From contig PS015296.1 in the NCBI GenBank assembly GCA_048213135.1, forward strand, positions 1-64,000: a stretch of 64,000 nucleotides of DNA. Direction: 5' to 3'. The stretch comes from Reclinomonas americana ATCC 50394. Taxonomy: Eukaryota > Jakobida > Jakobea > Jakobida. The notes beneath the pieces are model-generated. The model ran no database searches and had not been told where the DNA came from. It saw only the letters and a list, made by a program, of their open reading frames with translations. This document shows, piece by piece, positions 44,125 to 54,282 of this stretch. Made by a program: the position numbers and the translations under genes. Numbering within the stretch: position 1 is the stretch's first letter; the number at the start of each line of letters is the position of its first letter.

Positions 44125-45476
44125 TCACTGCTGAGGCGGTGCCAGCAAGCGGCGGCGCACACGGCGACGACGCTCGCCAACTCCAGGCTCCTGATCGTCC
44201 AGCAGGCAGGCCACATACTCGCGGGTGCGCTGCGACAGGCCCAACAGCTCATCGGGGATCCGGATCGACTCGCGATCAACGGCAGCCGGCGACGCCGCCG
44301 CCGCAGTCGCCACAGCCGAAGCGCCAGCACCGCCAGACGGAGAGGAGGGGTAATCGTCGTCGTCGTCCTCCTCCATGTCGACACGTCCGCGGCGACGCAC
44401 CGGGCGCTTCTTCGCACGCAGCATGAACGGCTCCGACACGACAACCAGCGTGAATCCGTCGGCGCCCGTGACCTGGAGATGATGGGCACAGTGAGCGAGT
44501 GAGGGAGAGAAAGTAGAGGATGCGTGCATCACTCACCACGAGCTGCAAGGTGAACGGCTGGCGTCGATGTTTGGTCGATTGAGTGACGAATTGCACCGTT
44601 GTGCGACCATCAAAGCCGGCCTGCGTCTGCCGCAGCTCAAAGCTCACGCCGTTGGGGTCAAGGGCACTCGCCACACTGCACACAAGGCACATGAGCACTA
44701 TGCAAAAGCTGTTGCTTAGCACAGTGACAACGAAACTGGCGACCGTGGCACAACAGCATCACGTCGACTTGCAGACTGCCCACCGCCATCATGGGCGCCA
44801 GCTCTCGCGGAGAGACGAGCACACGCAGGTCGTACTTGTACGGCGCCTGTCACACACACACTCGCGATGAGACGGCGACTGCTGCAGTGAAAAAAAGGGC
44901 ACAATAAGCAGCAGCACATACCGAGAACAAGTTGTCGTCCACCAGCGGCAGTCGCGGGCTATAGTGCACCTCGGTCTTCTTCGCCGGCTTGCACATCACG
45001 CGCACCGCAAAGTCATGATTGGGCGGCATCAACTGGAAGTCGCTGACTGCCGCCGCCGGTGCCGGTGCCGCGGCGGTGCTAGCAGGTGCAGGTGGTAGCG
45101 CTGGCAATGCCGGCGGCAAGAACGGCACGCCCCCATAGGGCATGAACGGCGGCGCCATGAGCGGTCCAGCAGCAGCACCAGGAGCAGCAGGGAAGTGCTG
45201 TGGCAGAGGCGGGAACACGGGAGGAGACGGAGGGGGAGGCGGTAGAGGAGCGGGCATGTCCATGGCCATAACGGCGTCGCCGTCGCTGCTGTCGTCTTTG
45301 TCGCTGTGGTCCATCAGGGGCGCCAGTTGCGCGGCAGAGGGCTCCACACGTGTGTGTGGCGGTGGCGGTGGTGGAGAGACGGGGGCGGAGGGAGGCAGCG
45401 ACGTGTCGTCATCATCGAGCTCGAGAAATTCGGCGACGGTGAAGCCGTCGTAGCCGACGCGAGACGGGCGAGACAT
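44125..45476 (-). CDS. Paralogue A: Pro-rich protein with conserved beta core, possible Ig-fold transcription factor
   Basis: Exons 44922..45476, 44737..44846, 44537..44675 and 44125..44472 sum to 1152 nt, 383 residues. The first 140 residues are acidic and then Pro/Ala-rich. The core (about 142-310) alternates beta-strand-like blocks: DFQLMPPNHDFAVRV, PYKYDLRVLVSP, LQVDVMLLCHG, GFDGRTTVQFVTQSTKHRRQ, PFTLQLVV and TLVVVSEPFMLRAKKR. The pattern of F-x-GR-T, then hydrophobic-alternating strands and a basic tail recalls Runt/p53/Rel-type beta-sandwich DNA-binding domains, but this is inference. A basic and acidic linker leads to a conserved helical module (IPDELLGLSQRTREYVACLL, then ERRRRVRRRL). 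B and C share core, exon number and intron phases (0, 2, 0). Exon 2 is 110 nt in both A and B. Confidence 0.75.
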
Positions 45477-45791
45477 GGGAGAGGAGGGGAGAGGAGAGGC
45501 GGTTTGGTGGCAGTGGCAGTGGCGATGACACTAATGAGCGGCGCGTTGCCTCTGCTCCGTCAACGTGCGTGATTGAATATTGTTATTGTCTGTCGGGTGG
45601 GTGGGTTTCAATCGCTGCGATGTCGTGTTGCCGGATTTCCAATCTCTGTCAGAAGCAACGCGACCGTATGTCGAGCGTGCGTCTACGGCCCGTTGATCCA
45701 GCAATCGGGAGTATTCCTCATTTCAAGGTACGTGGGAGAGCAGAGAAAAAGCAGATTAGAAGCCATGATCGTGCTCATCGTACCACGCAGA

Positions 45792-46277
45792 ATGGATCCA
45801 CAGCACTCTTTCGCACTCGCGGAGTACGCACGTGCTCGCCTGTTCCACTGCGGCAAGTCCTCCTCGCCTGTTGAGCCCGGGATGTGCGACTTGCTTGACT
45901 TCGATATCAAGGACGATCGCACGCCATCGCCGCCATCGCCGCCAGTGGTAGGCCTGGCGCCACCGACAAGCCCAATCGCCATGGAGTGCTTTGAGGCATA
46001 CCTGGGCCAACCACCGGCGAGACCGGCGAAGGTGTCTGCCCCGCTGGCTACCCGATATGCATCCGCGCCACCACTGCCACCAGTGTTCCGCTTCCCGAGC
46101 GCCTTCAGCATGCCAATCTCCGCAGCGGCCTCGGCTCTCGATACCGGTTCGTCCTCTGCACCAGCATTCGTGGCAATATCACCGGCCGGCAAGCGACAAC
46201 GTACTGGTGAGGATGTGGAGCGCGAGGTGGATGACTCGCCAGCGAGAAAGCGCTCCTGCAATGACGATCGTCGCTAA
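45792..46277 (+). CDS. Small Pro/Ala-rich protein, possibly nuclear
   Basis: An intronless frame from ATG 45792 encodes 161 residues starting MDPQHSFALAEYARARLF. It has DLLDFDIKDD, a PPSPP-rich middle and, near the end, GKRQRT and ARKRS, which look like nuclear localisation signals. No domain is recognised. The frame is open further upstream, and a good donor (AAG|GTACGT at 45727) with acceptor at 45788 may place a 5' exon before it, so the start is uncertain. It faces away from paralogue A with 315 bp between start codons. Confidence 0.5.
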   Translation: MDPQHSFALAEYARARLFHCGKSSSPVEPGMCDLLDFDIKDDRTPSPPSPPVVGLAPPTSPIAMECFEAYLGQPPARPAKVSAPLATRYASAPPLPPVFRFPSAFSMPISAAASALDTGSSSAPAFVAISPAGKRQRTGEDVEREVDDSPARKRSCNDDRR

Positions 46278-46351
46278 AGTTAATAAAGTGTGCGACGATA
46301 TTGAAAAAACAAACGAAAGGGAGGAACTCCGCGCTTGCACCAGAATGCCAG

Positions 46352-46363
<12 letters not shown>

Positions 46364-46411
<48 letters not shown>

Positions 46412-46991
46412 GAGAGAGAGGAGGAGAGAGAGAGAGAGAAGAACGAAGAAGAGTAGAGTAGGAGGTAGAGAGAGAGAGAGGAGACGACGACGAGACGAGG
46501 ACGGACGAGAGGAGGAGAAGAAGAGAGAGAGGAGGAGGAGGAGGAGGACGACGAGANNNNNNNNNNNNNNNNNNNNNNNNNNNNNNNNNNNNNNNNNNNN
46601 NNNNNNNNNNNNNNNNNNNNNNNNNNNNNNNNNNNNNNNNNNNNNNNNNNNNNNNNNNNNNNNNNNNNNNNNNNNNNNNNNNNNNNNNNNNNNNNNNNNN
46701 NNNNNNNNNNNNNNNNNNNNNNNNNNNNNNNNNNNNNNNNNNNNNNNNNNNNNNNNNNNNNNNNNNNNNNNNNNNNNNNNNNNNNNNNNNNNNNNNNNNN
46801 NNNNNNNNNNNNNNNNNNNNNNNNNNNNNNNNNNNNNNNNNNNNNNNAGAGAGAGAGAGAGGAGAGAGGGAGGCGAGCGTGAGAGAGTGAGAAGGAGACA
46901 GACAACAGAGTGCGTCAACTCATGTCTACGTCTACTCCTCCTTCCCTCCCTCCTCCTCCTCTCTCCTCTCTCCTCCTCCTCCTCTCCCTCC

Positions 46992-47038
<47 letters not shown>

Positions 47039-47040
47039 TC
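46364..47040. repeat. Large GA/CT satellite block with assembly gap
   Basis: GA runs with GAG and GACGAC variants fill 46364-46556, Ns fill 46557-46847, and GA then a long CT run fill 46848-47040. The strand switches from purine to pyrimidine near 46930, so the block is imperfectly inverted. No coding sequence. Confidence 0.9.
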
Positions 47041-47213
47041 TCTGACATTGGCACAGTTTGCATCGAGTTCATATCCACTCAAAGATGCGCTCTCCCTCCA
47101 AGCTCTCTGTCTCTCACACACACATGCACACCACATGAGCGCATGATGGAGGACTGGCAAGAAGAGAAGCTCGGAGGAGAAGCAGGACAGCCGAACACGA
47201 TCGAACACACTCA

Positions 47214-48347
47214 ATGAGACGAAAGGTACCCTCGCGTATCCTCTCCACCATCACCCCTTTACCTACGCACCTCACCACGACACGACACACACAGCTATTC
47301 ATCAGAGGACACACTGGCAAAGTGACAGCGATTGCCATCACACACGATGGCCTCCATGTGGTGAGTGGGAGCGACGACAAGACCATTCGCGTGTGGTCAC
47401 TGGCGAGTGGCAGGGAGGTGCAGCGACTTGAGGGACACACGAAACAGGTCGTGTGCATTGCGCTCTCTCCAGACGGTCGGCACATTGTGAGCGGCAGTGA
47501 GGACTTGACGGTGAGAGAGTGGTCGCGGGCGAGGGGCAAGGAAACGCGACAGTTCAAAGGGCACACGCAAGCAGTGTTGAGTGTTGCCGTCACTCCCGAC
47601 TGTCAGCACTTTGTGAGTGGGGCCATGGACGGAGCAGCGCTGGTGTGGTCGCTGGTGAGCGGGGCGGTGGTGCGACGACTGAGTGGACACGCGGGGGGTG
47701 TGTACGCTGTCGCTGTCACTCATGACGGGCAGCACCTTGTGTGCGGCAGCTGGGATAGCAGTGTGCGCATGTATTCGCTGGTGAGTGGCGAAGAAGTGCG
47801 ACGGTTTGAGGGACACACTGAATGGGTGCGTACTGTCGCCATCACTCCCGACGATCAGCACGTGGTGAGCGGCGGTCACGATGCCACAGTGCGTGTGTGG
47901 TCCGTGGCGAGTGGAGAGGAAGTGAGACAGTTGGAGGCACGCACCATGGTCAACAGGGTCGTTGCGGTCGCCGTCGCACCCAACGGCCAGTACATGGTGA
48001 GTACGGGTGGCGACGACAAGCAAGTGTTCGTGTGGCGTGCGGCGAGTGGAGAACTGGCACACCGGCTGTACGGCCAGTCCGACTTTGTGAACTGTGTCGC
48101 CATCTCCCCCGACAGCCACCACATTGTGACAGGAAGCTGGGACAAGAGTGTGTGCGTGTGGACGACGCCGCGTGGCCTTGTTCGACAGGAGCTCGACAGC
48201 GCACGGTCGGCCATGCAGACCGTCCAGGAGATGCAAGAAAAGGGCCACAGGCATCGCCGCTGCCTGGTGGAGATTGTGCTGCGCTGTTTCTTGGTGGATG
48301 CCGAAGTGTTGATGTTTCAGTGCCTCGGTGATCCCAGGCTGCTCTGA
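47214..48347 (+). CDS. W1: seven-bladed WD40 protein with a private C-terminal tail
   Basis: Exon 1 is four codons (47214..47225, MRRK) and exon 2 is 47295..48347; 354 residues. The propeller begins GHTGKVTAIAITHDGLHVVS and has seven WD repeats with strong GH and WD signatures (SGSDDKTIRVWSL). The repeats are very alike, as in recently amplified or gene-converted propellers. After the last blade comes a tail shared with W2 and W3: ARSAMQTVQEMQEKG, a short variable part, then EIVLRCFLVDAEVLMF and a final DP motif. WD40 propellers are protein-interaction platforms. No enzymatic or membrane part is seen. A short first exon ending AAG and cut before the propeller is common to all three. Confidence 0.85.
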   Translation: MRRKVPSRILSTITPLPTHLTTTRHTQLFIRGHTGKVTAIAITHDGLHVVSGSDDKTIRVWSLASGREVQRLEGHTKQVVCIALSPDGRHIVSGSEDLTVREWSRARGKETRQFKGHTQAVLSVAVTPDCQHFVSGAMDGAALVWSLVSGAVVRRLSGHAGGVYAVAVTHDGQHLVCGSWDSSVRMYSLVSGEEVRRFEGHTEWVRTVAITPDDQHVVSGGHDATVRVWSVASGEEVRQLEARTMVNRVVAVAVAPNGQYMVSTGGDDKQVFVWRAASGELAHRLYGQSDFVNCVAISPDSHHIVTGSWDKSVCVWTTPRGLVRQELDSARSAMQTVQEMQEKGHRHRRCLVEIVLRCFLVDAEVLMFQCLGDPRLL

Positions 48348-48566
48348 TGACTTGAAGGCTCTCCTGTTATGAAATGTAATGTCTGACTTCGTGGGGATTG
48401 TGGATCCAATTGCATGCATGCTTGTCCACCATTGAATTCGACGCTCCGGCATACATGTACATGCTAGATGGCATTGTGTGCCATCTCGGGATCCGGAGAA
48501 ATGAGCGAGATCCAGCACGACGTCGAGTTTGAAATGAAGGACAACTCTCTCTCACACGCACGAGAA

Positions 48567-49719
48567 TGGCTTCCAAGGTGCACACGATTGGTACATGTTG
48601 CTGCTGTTCCCATCTATGTGTCTCACTGTGACACTGCAGGTTCTGAAGGGACACACTCAGCTGGTGCATTCTGTCGCCGTCTCTCCCGATGGTCAGTTTG
48701 TGGTGAGTGGGAGTTTCGACAAGTCAGTGCGGGTGTGGTCACTGGCGAGTGGGGCACAAGTGCTGCTGCTGGAGGGACACACTGACAGGGTGACATGTGT
48801 CGCTGTCACCTCCGACAGTCAGTTTGTTGTGAGTGGAGGCTGGGATCAGTCAGTGCGAGTGTGGTCGCTGGCGAGTGGCGAGGAGGTGCGACGGCTGCAG
48901 CTGGAGGGACGCGGTTCAAAGGTGTGGTCTGTCGCTGTCACCCCCGATGGTGAGCACATTGTCAGTGGATGCGAGGACAGTGCGGTGCAAGTGTGGTCCG
49001 TGGCGAGCGGAGATGAGGTGCGACGACTGCAGGGACATTGTGCATTGGTGTCTGCGGTGGCTGTCAGCTGCGATGGTCTATGCATTGCGAGTGGGAGCTA
49101 CGACATGACAGTGCGTATGTGGTCACTCGCGAGTTGCGAAGAAGTGCGTCTGTTTCGCGGGCACACGGCGTGGGTGTACTCTGTCGCCTTCACTCCCGAT
49201 GGCCAGCACGTTGCGAGTGGGAGTCAAGACTCGACAGTGCGACTGTGGTCTGTTGCGACAGGAGAGCAGGTGCGACAGTTCGCGGGACAGGCTGACTGCG
49301 TGTTCTCCGTTGCCGTCACTCGCGACGGCCAGCACATTGTCAGTGGCAACTGGGACTGCTCGGTGCGAGTGTGGTCACTGGTGAGTGGTGCACAGGTGCG
49401 GCGGCTGGATTCGGAGGGACATGGACGCATGGGATGGGTGCATTCAGTCGCCGTGACTGCCGACAGCGAGCACATTGTGAGCGGATGCAGAGACAAGGCC
49501 GTGCGCGTGTGGTCTTCACCACGTGGCCTTGCTCGTCTGGAACTCACTGCTGCGCGGTCGGCCATGCAGGCTTTGCGAGAGATGCAAGAGAAGGGCGATG
49601 AGGAGGAAGTACCGGATTCGCGGTGGCTGCCGGAGATGGTGCTGCGGTGTTTTCTTGTCGAGGATGCCGAAGCGGTGCTGTTTCGGTGCCTCGTCGATCC
49701 GGCAGGCCTATTTTGGTGA
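48567..49719 (+). CDS. W2: WD40 paralogue of W1
   Basis: Exons 48567..48578 (MASK) and 48640..49719 give 363 residues. Seven WD repeats run from GHTQLVHSVAVSPDGQ to SGCRDKAVRVWSSPRGL. The C-terminal tail is ARSAMQALREMQEKG, then PEMVLRCFLVEDAEAVLF and DPAGLFW at the very end. The nearest upstream gene is W1, 219 bp away on the same strand, and the tails are clearly homologous, so W1 and W2 are a tandem duplication. An alternative start upstream (48500) is in another frame and would meet a stop after splicing, which favours the four-codon exon. Confidence 0.85.
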
Positions 49720-50271
49720 GAGGAAGAGAATGGGCACTCTTTCCGTCGTCTGTCGTCTGTTGTCTGTTGTCAGTGAAGACTTTTTCCTTCTTTTTTCTTG
49801 ATGCGTCGAAATGGCGTCAAATTTCCGCCTGACAACAGCTTATGCGTCTACTTGCAAGCGGACGACAGTGTTTTCGGGCACCGATTTAGAGCCCGCGCGC
49901 TATTCTTATCCGGGTCCGGGGGAGGCTCTCGACTGCGAGAACATGCTAGGGGTCTATTCTTGTGTATCGACGAATTTTGACTGTTTCCAAACACTTGTAT
50001 TTTGCCTCACGACTCCACCATGACGGAGAAAAAAACAGATTATCGGCAGGCAGGCACGCAAGGACAGGGAAGAAAACAGAAGCAACAATAGAATGCACAA
50101 CGCACATTTTTCTTGATCACCGTGGGAAAATCGCCATTTTGCACGTGTGGCCATGGGGCACCAGGGGTAGTTATTTTTAAGCGTCGCACAGCCACACCGC
50201 GCATCACGGAGACTCGCCGCTGGTGTCGTGATAATTTTCCAACAGCCGAATCCGCAACCGGATCGATCCTC
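49720..50271. other. Intergenic, W2 to paralogue B
   Basis: 552 bp between convergent genes. No gene is supported. It contains TTATGCGTCTACTTGCA at 49841-49857, which also occurs just after the ARM gene at 42660-42676, a hint of a further interspersed element in this cluster. Confidence 0.55.
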
Positions 50272-51699
50272 TCACTCCGCACTCGGGCCAACAATGCGAC
50301 GGCGCAGGCGGAGACGGCGCTCCACGCTCTCAGCGCTGGTGTCGGCCGGGTCCAGCAGCGCCAGCAAATCAGCGCGACGGTGCGCCGGCAGGCGTTGCAG
50401 CTCCTCCAGAATCTCCTCATCAATGTCGTCGGCCGGGGCCGGGAGGTCAGCTGCTGCCTCCTCAGCCTCCTCCATCTCGGCGCGAGTGCGGCGACGGCGA
50501 CGCGGTGCGGCCGGCGCGCCTTTCTTCGCATACAACGCGAACGGCTCCGACACGACGCGGAGCGGCATGCAGTTGGTGCCAGTGATCTGCACCGGAGGTG
50601 AGTACGCAAGCAAACCAGCGAGTGAGTACAATGAGAGAGAAGATGACGCACGTTCATCTCCATCACAAACGGCTGGTGGCCGTGCCTGGACGACTGCGTG
50701 TGGAACTGCAGGGTGGTGCGGCCACTGAAGCCGGTGCGGTTCCTGTTCAACACAAACCAGATTGGCGTGACCGCGCCCTCCACACTGCGGGAAAAAATGA
50801 GCTGGTGGTGCGCACTGCGGTAGCACGCGTGAACGGCAACAACGACGCAACGTGTCACGGCCAATCATCATCGCCACGTCCACTTGCAGGTGCGAGGCCG
50901 CCGCAAACGCCTCCTCGTCCATGACCGTCACTTCCACCAGCACGTCGTACCGGTACGGTTTCTGCAGAGGGAAGTGAGTGCGCGAGCGTGTCATGACATG
51001 CACCTGGTGGGCGCACATACGTACCGAGCACAGTCCCCAGTGGTAGCTGTCGCGCGGCAGCAGAAGCTCAAACGCCGTGTCCCTGAGCTTGGCCGACTTG
51101 ACAAACACGTCCACCGACGCCACTTGAGACGGCGGTCTCAGCTGCCAGTCAGTGGGCGCAGCCGGAGGCATCGTCGCCGGGGGGAAATTGACCGCGACGT
51201 CCGCAGGAGGCGCAGCGGCACTCGCAGGCGGAAGGGGCAATGTGAGGAGAGTGCAGCAGGTGGGCGCCACCGGTGCCTGCCACGTGCACAGCCACGGCCA
51301 GTCAGGCAGAGGAGCAGCAGCTGTTGCTGGTGGTGGTGGTGGTGGGGGTGGTGGCGGTGGCGGCGGAGGAGGAGGAGGTGGCGGGGCAGCAGCGCTCGCC
51401 ACGGACATGGTGCCAGCGACGCACACTGGCGGAGGAGGCATGGGTAGGGTCGGGAACAAGGTGAAGCTGGTCGGCACCGGCGCCGGCGTGTATGAGGCCT
51501 CCGTCTTCACGCCCACCGGAAGAAGAAGAACAGAGTCCATGCGCGCCGTCTCCATGGCCACATCCAGCGCAGCGCCAGTGGCGATCATCGGCATGAAGAG
51601 AGACTCGTGCACGTGCTGCGAGTGTGGGATCACACTCGGCGACGGTTCCTCAAAGCAAAAAGAGTACTTCTCCGCCTCCAAGGTCTCAAAGTCGTCCAT
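50272..51699 (-). CDS. Paralogue B of the Pro-rich/beta-core family
   Basis: Exons 51025..51699, 50852..50961, 50652..50784 and 50272..50586 sum to 1233 nt, 410 residues. The N-terminus (MDDFETLEAEKYSFCFEEP) is acidic and aromatic, like a transactivation segment, followed by a run of about 19 prolines. Core blocks match A and C: DWQLRPPSQVASVDVFV, PYRYDVLVEVTV, LQVDVAMMIG, GFSGRTTLQFHTQSSRHGHQ, and LRVVSEPFALYAKKG followed by a basic PRRRRRTR. The C-terminal module is shorter in identity (LEELQRLPAHRRADLLALL, then ERRLRLRRRI). It is the most diverged of the three. Two upstream in-frame ATGs exist; the one chosen aligns with the acidic N-termini of A and C. Intron 2 uses GTTGCG. Confidence 0.75.
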   Translation of the reverse strand: MDDFETLEAEKYSFCFEEPSPSVIPHSQHVHESLFMPMIATGAALDVAMETARMDSVLLLPVGVKTEASYTPAPVPTSFTLFPTLPMPPPPVCVAGTMSVASAAAPPPPPPPPPPPPPPPPPPPATAAAPLPDWPWLCTWQAPVAPTCCTLLTLPLPPASAAAPPADVAVNFPPATMPPAAPTDWQLRPPSQVASVDVFVKSAKLRDTAFELLLPRDSYHWGLCSVRMCAHQVHVMTRSRTHFPLQKPYRYDVLVEVTVMDEEAFAAASHLQVDVAMMIGRDTLRRCCRSRVLPQCAPPAHFFPQCGGRGHANLVCVEQEPHRLQWPHHPAVPHAVVQARPPAVCDGDERASSSLSLYSLAGLLAYSPPVQITGTNCMPLRVVSEPFALYAKKGAPAAPRRRRRTRAEMEEAEEAAADLPAPADDIDEEILEELQRLPAHRRADLLALLDPADTSAESVERRLRLRRRIVGPSAE

Positions 51700-52319
51700 C
51701 GTGGCGCTCTGCTCTCGCAGCGAGTGTGAAAAAGAAATGAGTGCCCGATTGTGCCGGGTTGCCGGATCTCGCTCTGGCGTATTCGACGGCATTGCGACCA
51801 CAACACGATCTGTGTCTCCGCGTTGTGGCTGTTGCGCTGTGCGAGTCGCTCATGGCGCCATTCGCTGCCTCGCAGTGCCTGCTTCAATCGTCAGTCTTGT
51901 GGTGTGTGCGGCTCGCCCTCCATTTGTTGTGCGCGGTGGTACGAACACCCGGCATGCAATTGGACCTCACTTGGAACACGGCAGATCGCACTGCAAAATA
52001 TGCCAGACAACGGCGCGTTCTGTACTCGACGGTTCTAGTTCAGTGTTGCAGCTGCAGCTGGCAGAAAATCAAAATGAAACGATATGCATGCATGATTGTG
52101 TTTTCACTGCTGATACATTGCTTTCTTTTGCAAAAGACAGTGTGTGTTGAGAAAGAGAGATAGGGAAAGAGGGGTGGAGTATAGTAAACTAATTCGACAA
52201 CTGTATCGGGGAAGAAATGGTGGCTGCCTTGTAGCGAGGGTGTGTGTGTGTCTGCGTGTGTGCAAAGTGCGCGGAAAAACCAAATATCGTGGTCCTTCTC
52301 GCCGCACACGCACATCACA

Positions 52320-52440
52320 CACACATCACACACCGCACGCACCACAAGGCAGCCTCCCCATAAGTGTCTGGTCACAGTGGTGGCATCCGAGTGCCTCCGA
52401 AGGGGGGGGGGGGGTTGGAGGGGTTGGAGGGGGGGATGCT
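52320..52440. repeat. Copy R3 of the flank repeat, 3' of gene C
   Basis: GCCTCCCCATAAGTGTCTGGTCACAGTGGTGGCATCCGAGTGCCTCC matches the distal part of R1 and R2, then ends in a G12 run. It abuts the stop codon of paralogue C exactly as R2 abuts that of A. The rest of 51700-52460 is AT-richer and holds no recognised gene. Confidence 0.8.
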
Positions 52441-52460
52441 CACCACCTGGTTGAGCGACA

Positions 52461-53681
52461 TCACTGCTGCTGTTGTTGGGGTTGGTGCTGGTTCAGCTGG
52501 CGCCGCACGCGACGGCGATGCTCGACGGCTCCTGCGCGCTGATCGTCCAGCAAGCACGCCAAATACTCGCGCGTGCGCTGCGACAGGCCAAGAAGCTCGT
52601 CGGGGATCGCCTCAGAGGCGGCGGCATCGTTGCCGTCACTCTCCATGTCGGCGCGACCGCGGCGGCGAGACGAAGACGACGCGTCCTTCTGCGGCTTGGC
52701 ACGCAGCATGAACTGCTCCGAGTGCACGATCAGAGTCGAGCCGTTCGCGCTGGTGATCTGATAAACGACGGTGGTGAGGAATGGCGCAGAAGTCAGAGCG
52801 TCTTCATGGACACTCACCACCAGCTGGAGCGTAAACGGCTGTCGTCCGTGCTTGGTGGACTGCGTGATAAACTGCAGCGTGGTGCGCCCATCAAAGCCAG
52901 CCTGCGTCGGCCACAGCTCAAACTGCACGCCAGTGGGATCAAAGGCGTTGGCGACACTGAGAGAAGAGTGAGCAAGAGAAGAAAACGAAGAGAGAGCGCG
53001 GGAAAAGAGTTACGAAACTGCTGGCCATGACACAGCAATGACACATCGACGCGCATATTCTGCATCGAGTACGCCGTCATGGCGTCACGCGAGACTGTCA
53101 CGCGCATGTCGTACTTGTACGGAACCTACACGAAGGAAAAGTGAGAGAGAGTAAAGCGAGGCTAAGAATAGCATTTTCTTTCTCACCGACAACAGGTTGA
53201 TCCCGTCGGCCAGCGGCAACAGCGGGCTGAAGCAATCATCGCTCTTCTTGGCCGGCTTGCACAGCACACACACGCTGGCGGCTGCGGCTGAGGACACCAC
53301 CTGAAAGTCGCTGCGCTCTTGCTGCGCAGGCGGCGACAACGGCGGCGACAACGGCGGTGGAGAGATGGGAGGCAACACAGCGGGCATCATGGGCGGCAGA
53401 TCCGGGGGCGGCAACAAGAAGAAGCCGCCATGTTGATGATGATGATGGTGGACATGTCCAGTCGCGTCCACATCCCCACAGTGCGCCAGCACGGCGGCGG
53501 CGGGGTGCACAATGGATGGTGGCGGTGGAGGCGGTGGAGGAGGCGGGCTGGCGCCACCGATCGCCGCAACAACCGGGGGCTCGTGGAACGGCAAATCGCC
53601 GCCGACAAGAGGCACAGGCGCGTCGCCAAAGTCGGCAAAGTCGTCCGTGTCAAAGTGAGAGTACCACGTGCGTGGGATCAT
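52461..53681 (-). CDS. Paralogue C of the Pro-rich/beta-core family
   Basis: Exons 53187..53681, 53019..53125, 52818..52956 and 52461..52757 sum to 1038 nt, 345 residues. The N-terminus MIPRTWYSHFDTDDFADFGD is acidic/aromatic, followed by Pro and His runs. The core is closest to A: DFQVVSSAAAASVCVLCKPA, VPYKYDMRVTVS, MRVDVSLLCHG, GFDGRTTLQFITQSTKHGRQ, TLIVHSEQFMLRAKPQK. The C-terminal module (IPDELLGLSQRTREYLACLL, then EHRRRVRRQL) is nearly identical to that of A, so it is under constraint. The protein ends in a Gln run. Exon 3 is 139 nt, the same as in A. The gene is divergent to W3 across 282 bp. Confidence 0.75.
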
Positions 53682-53963
53682 GGTTGTTGTTGTTGTTGTT
53701 GTTGATAATAAGTGATAAGGTGTGCTCAAGCGAATGTGACAAGAATAGTTTGCGACTGAGATCCGGCTGACGGGACATGGTGGATTCGAAATCCCTTGAC
53801 CATTTGCGACAGACGCTGTCATCGCACACGCACACTTCTGTGATTGAGTGCAGGCAACAACAAAAGAACTACTGCATGCAATCTCAAAGCGCGAACAAGA
53901 GATCAACGAAAATTCTCACGCACACCGGACATTCACTTGCATTTTCTTGCAATTGAGATTGCG
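53682..53963. promoter_or_regulatory. Shared upstream region of C and W3
   Basis: 282 bp between the divergent start codons of paralogue C and W3. It contains a GTT repeat (TTGTTGTTGTTGTTG) near C. If the two families work together this is where co-regulation would act. Confidence 0.5.
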
Positions 53964-54236
53964 ATGTCGATGAAGGTCTGTCTCTCTCCCTTTCGCTCTC
54001 CCTCTCTCACTCCTTCTTCTTCTTCATGTTCTCCTCCTCCTCCTCTTCTGCTTCTTCTCCTTCTCCTTCTCCATGTTCTCCTTCTTCTCCATGTTCTCCT
54101 TCTTCTTCTCCATGTTCTCCTTCTTCTTCTTCTCCTCCTCCCCATCCTCGTTCTTCCTCTCCGTCTTCCTCTTCCTCTCCGTCCTCTTCTTTCTTCTTCC
54201 CCTCCTTCCCCTCCCTCCTCCTCCTCCACCTCCTCC

Positions 54237-54282
<46 letters not shown>

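Noticed and set aside
46280-47045. Apparent Arg/Glu or Ser/Leu proteins
   Set aside because: They are translations of GA/CT satellite and Ns.
48500-48578. Upstream ATG giving a longer W2 first exon
   Set aside because: That frame joins the propeller exon out of phase and stops at once, whereas MASK matches the four-codon first exons of W1 and W3.
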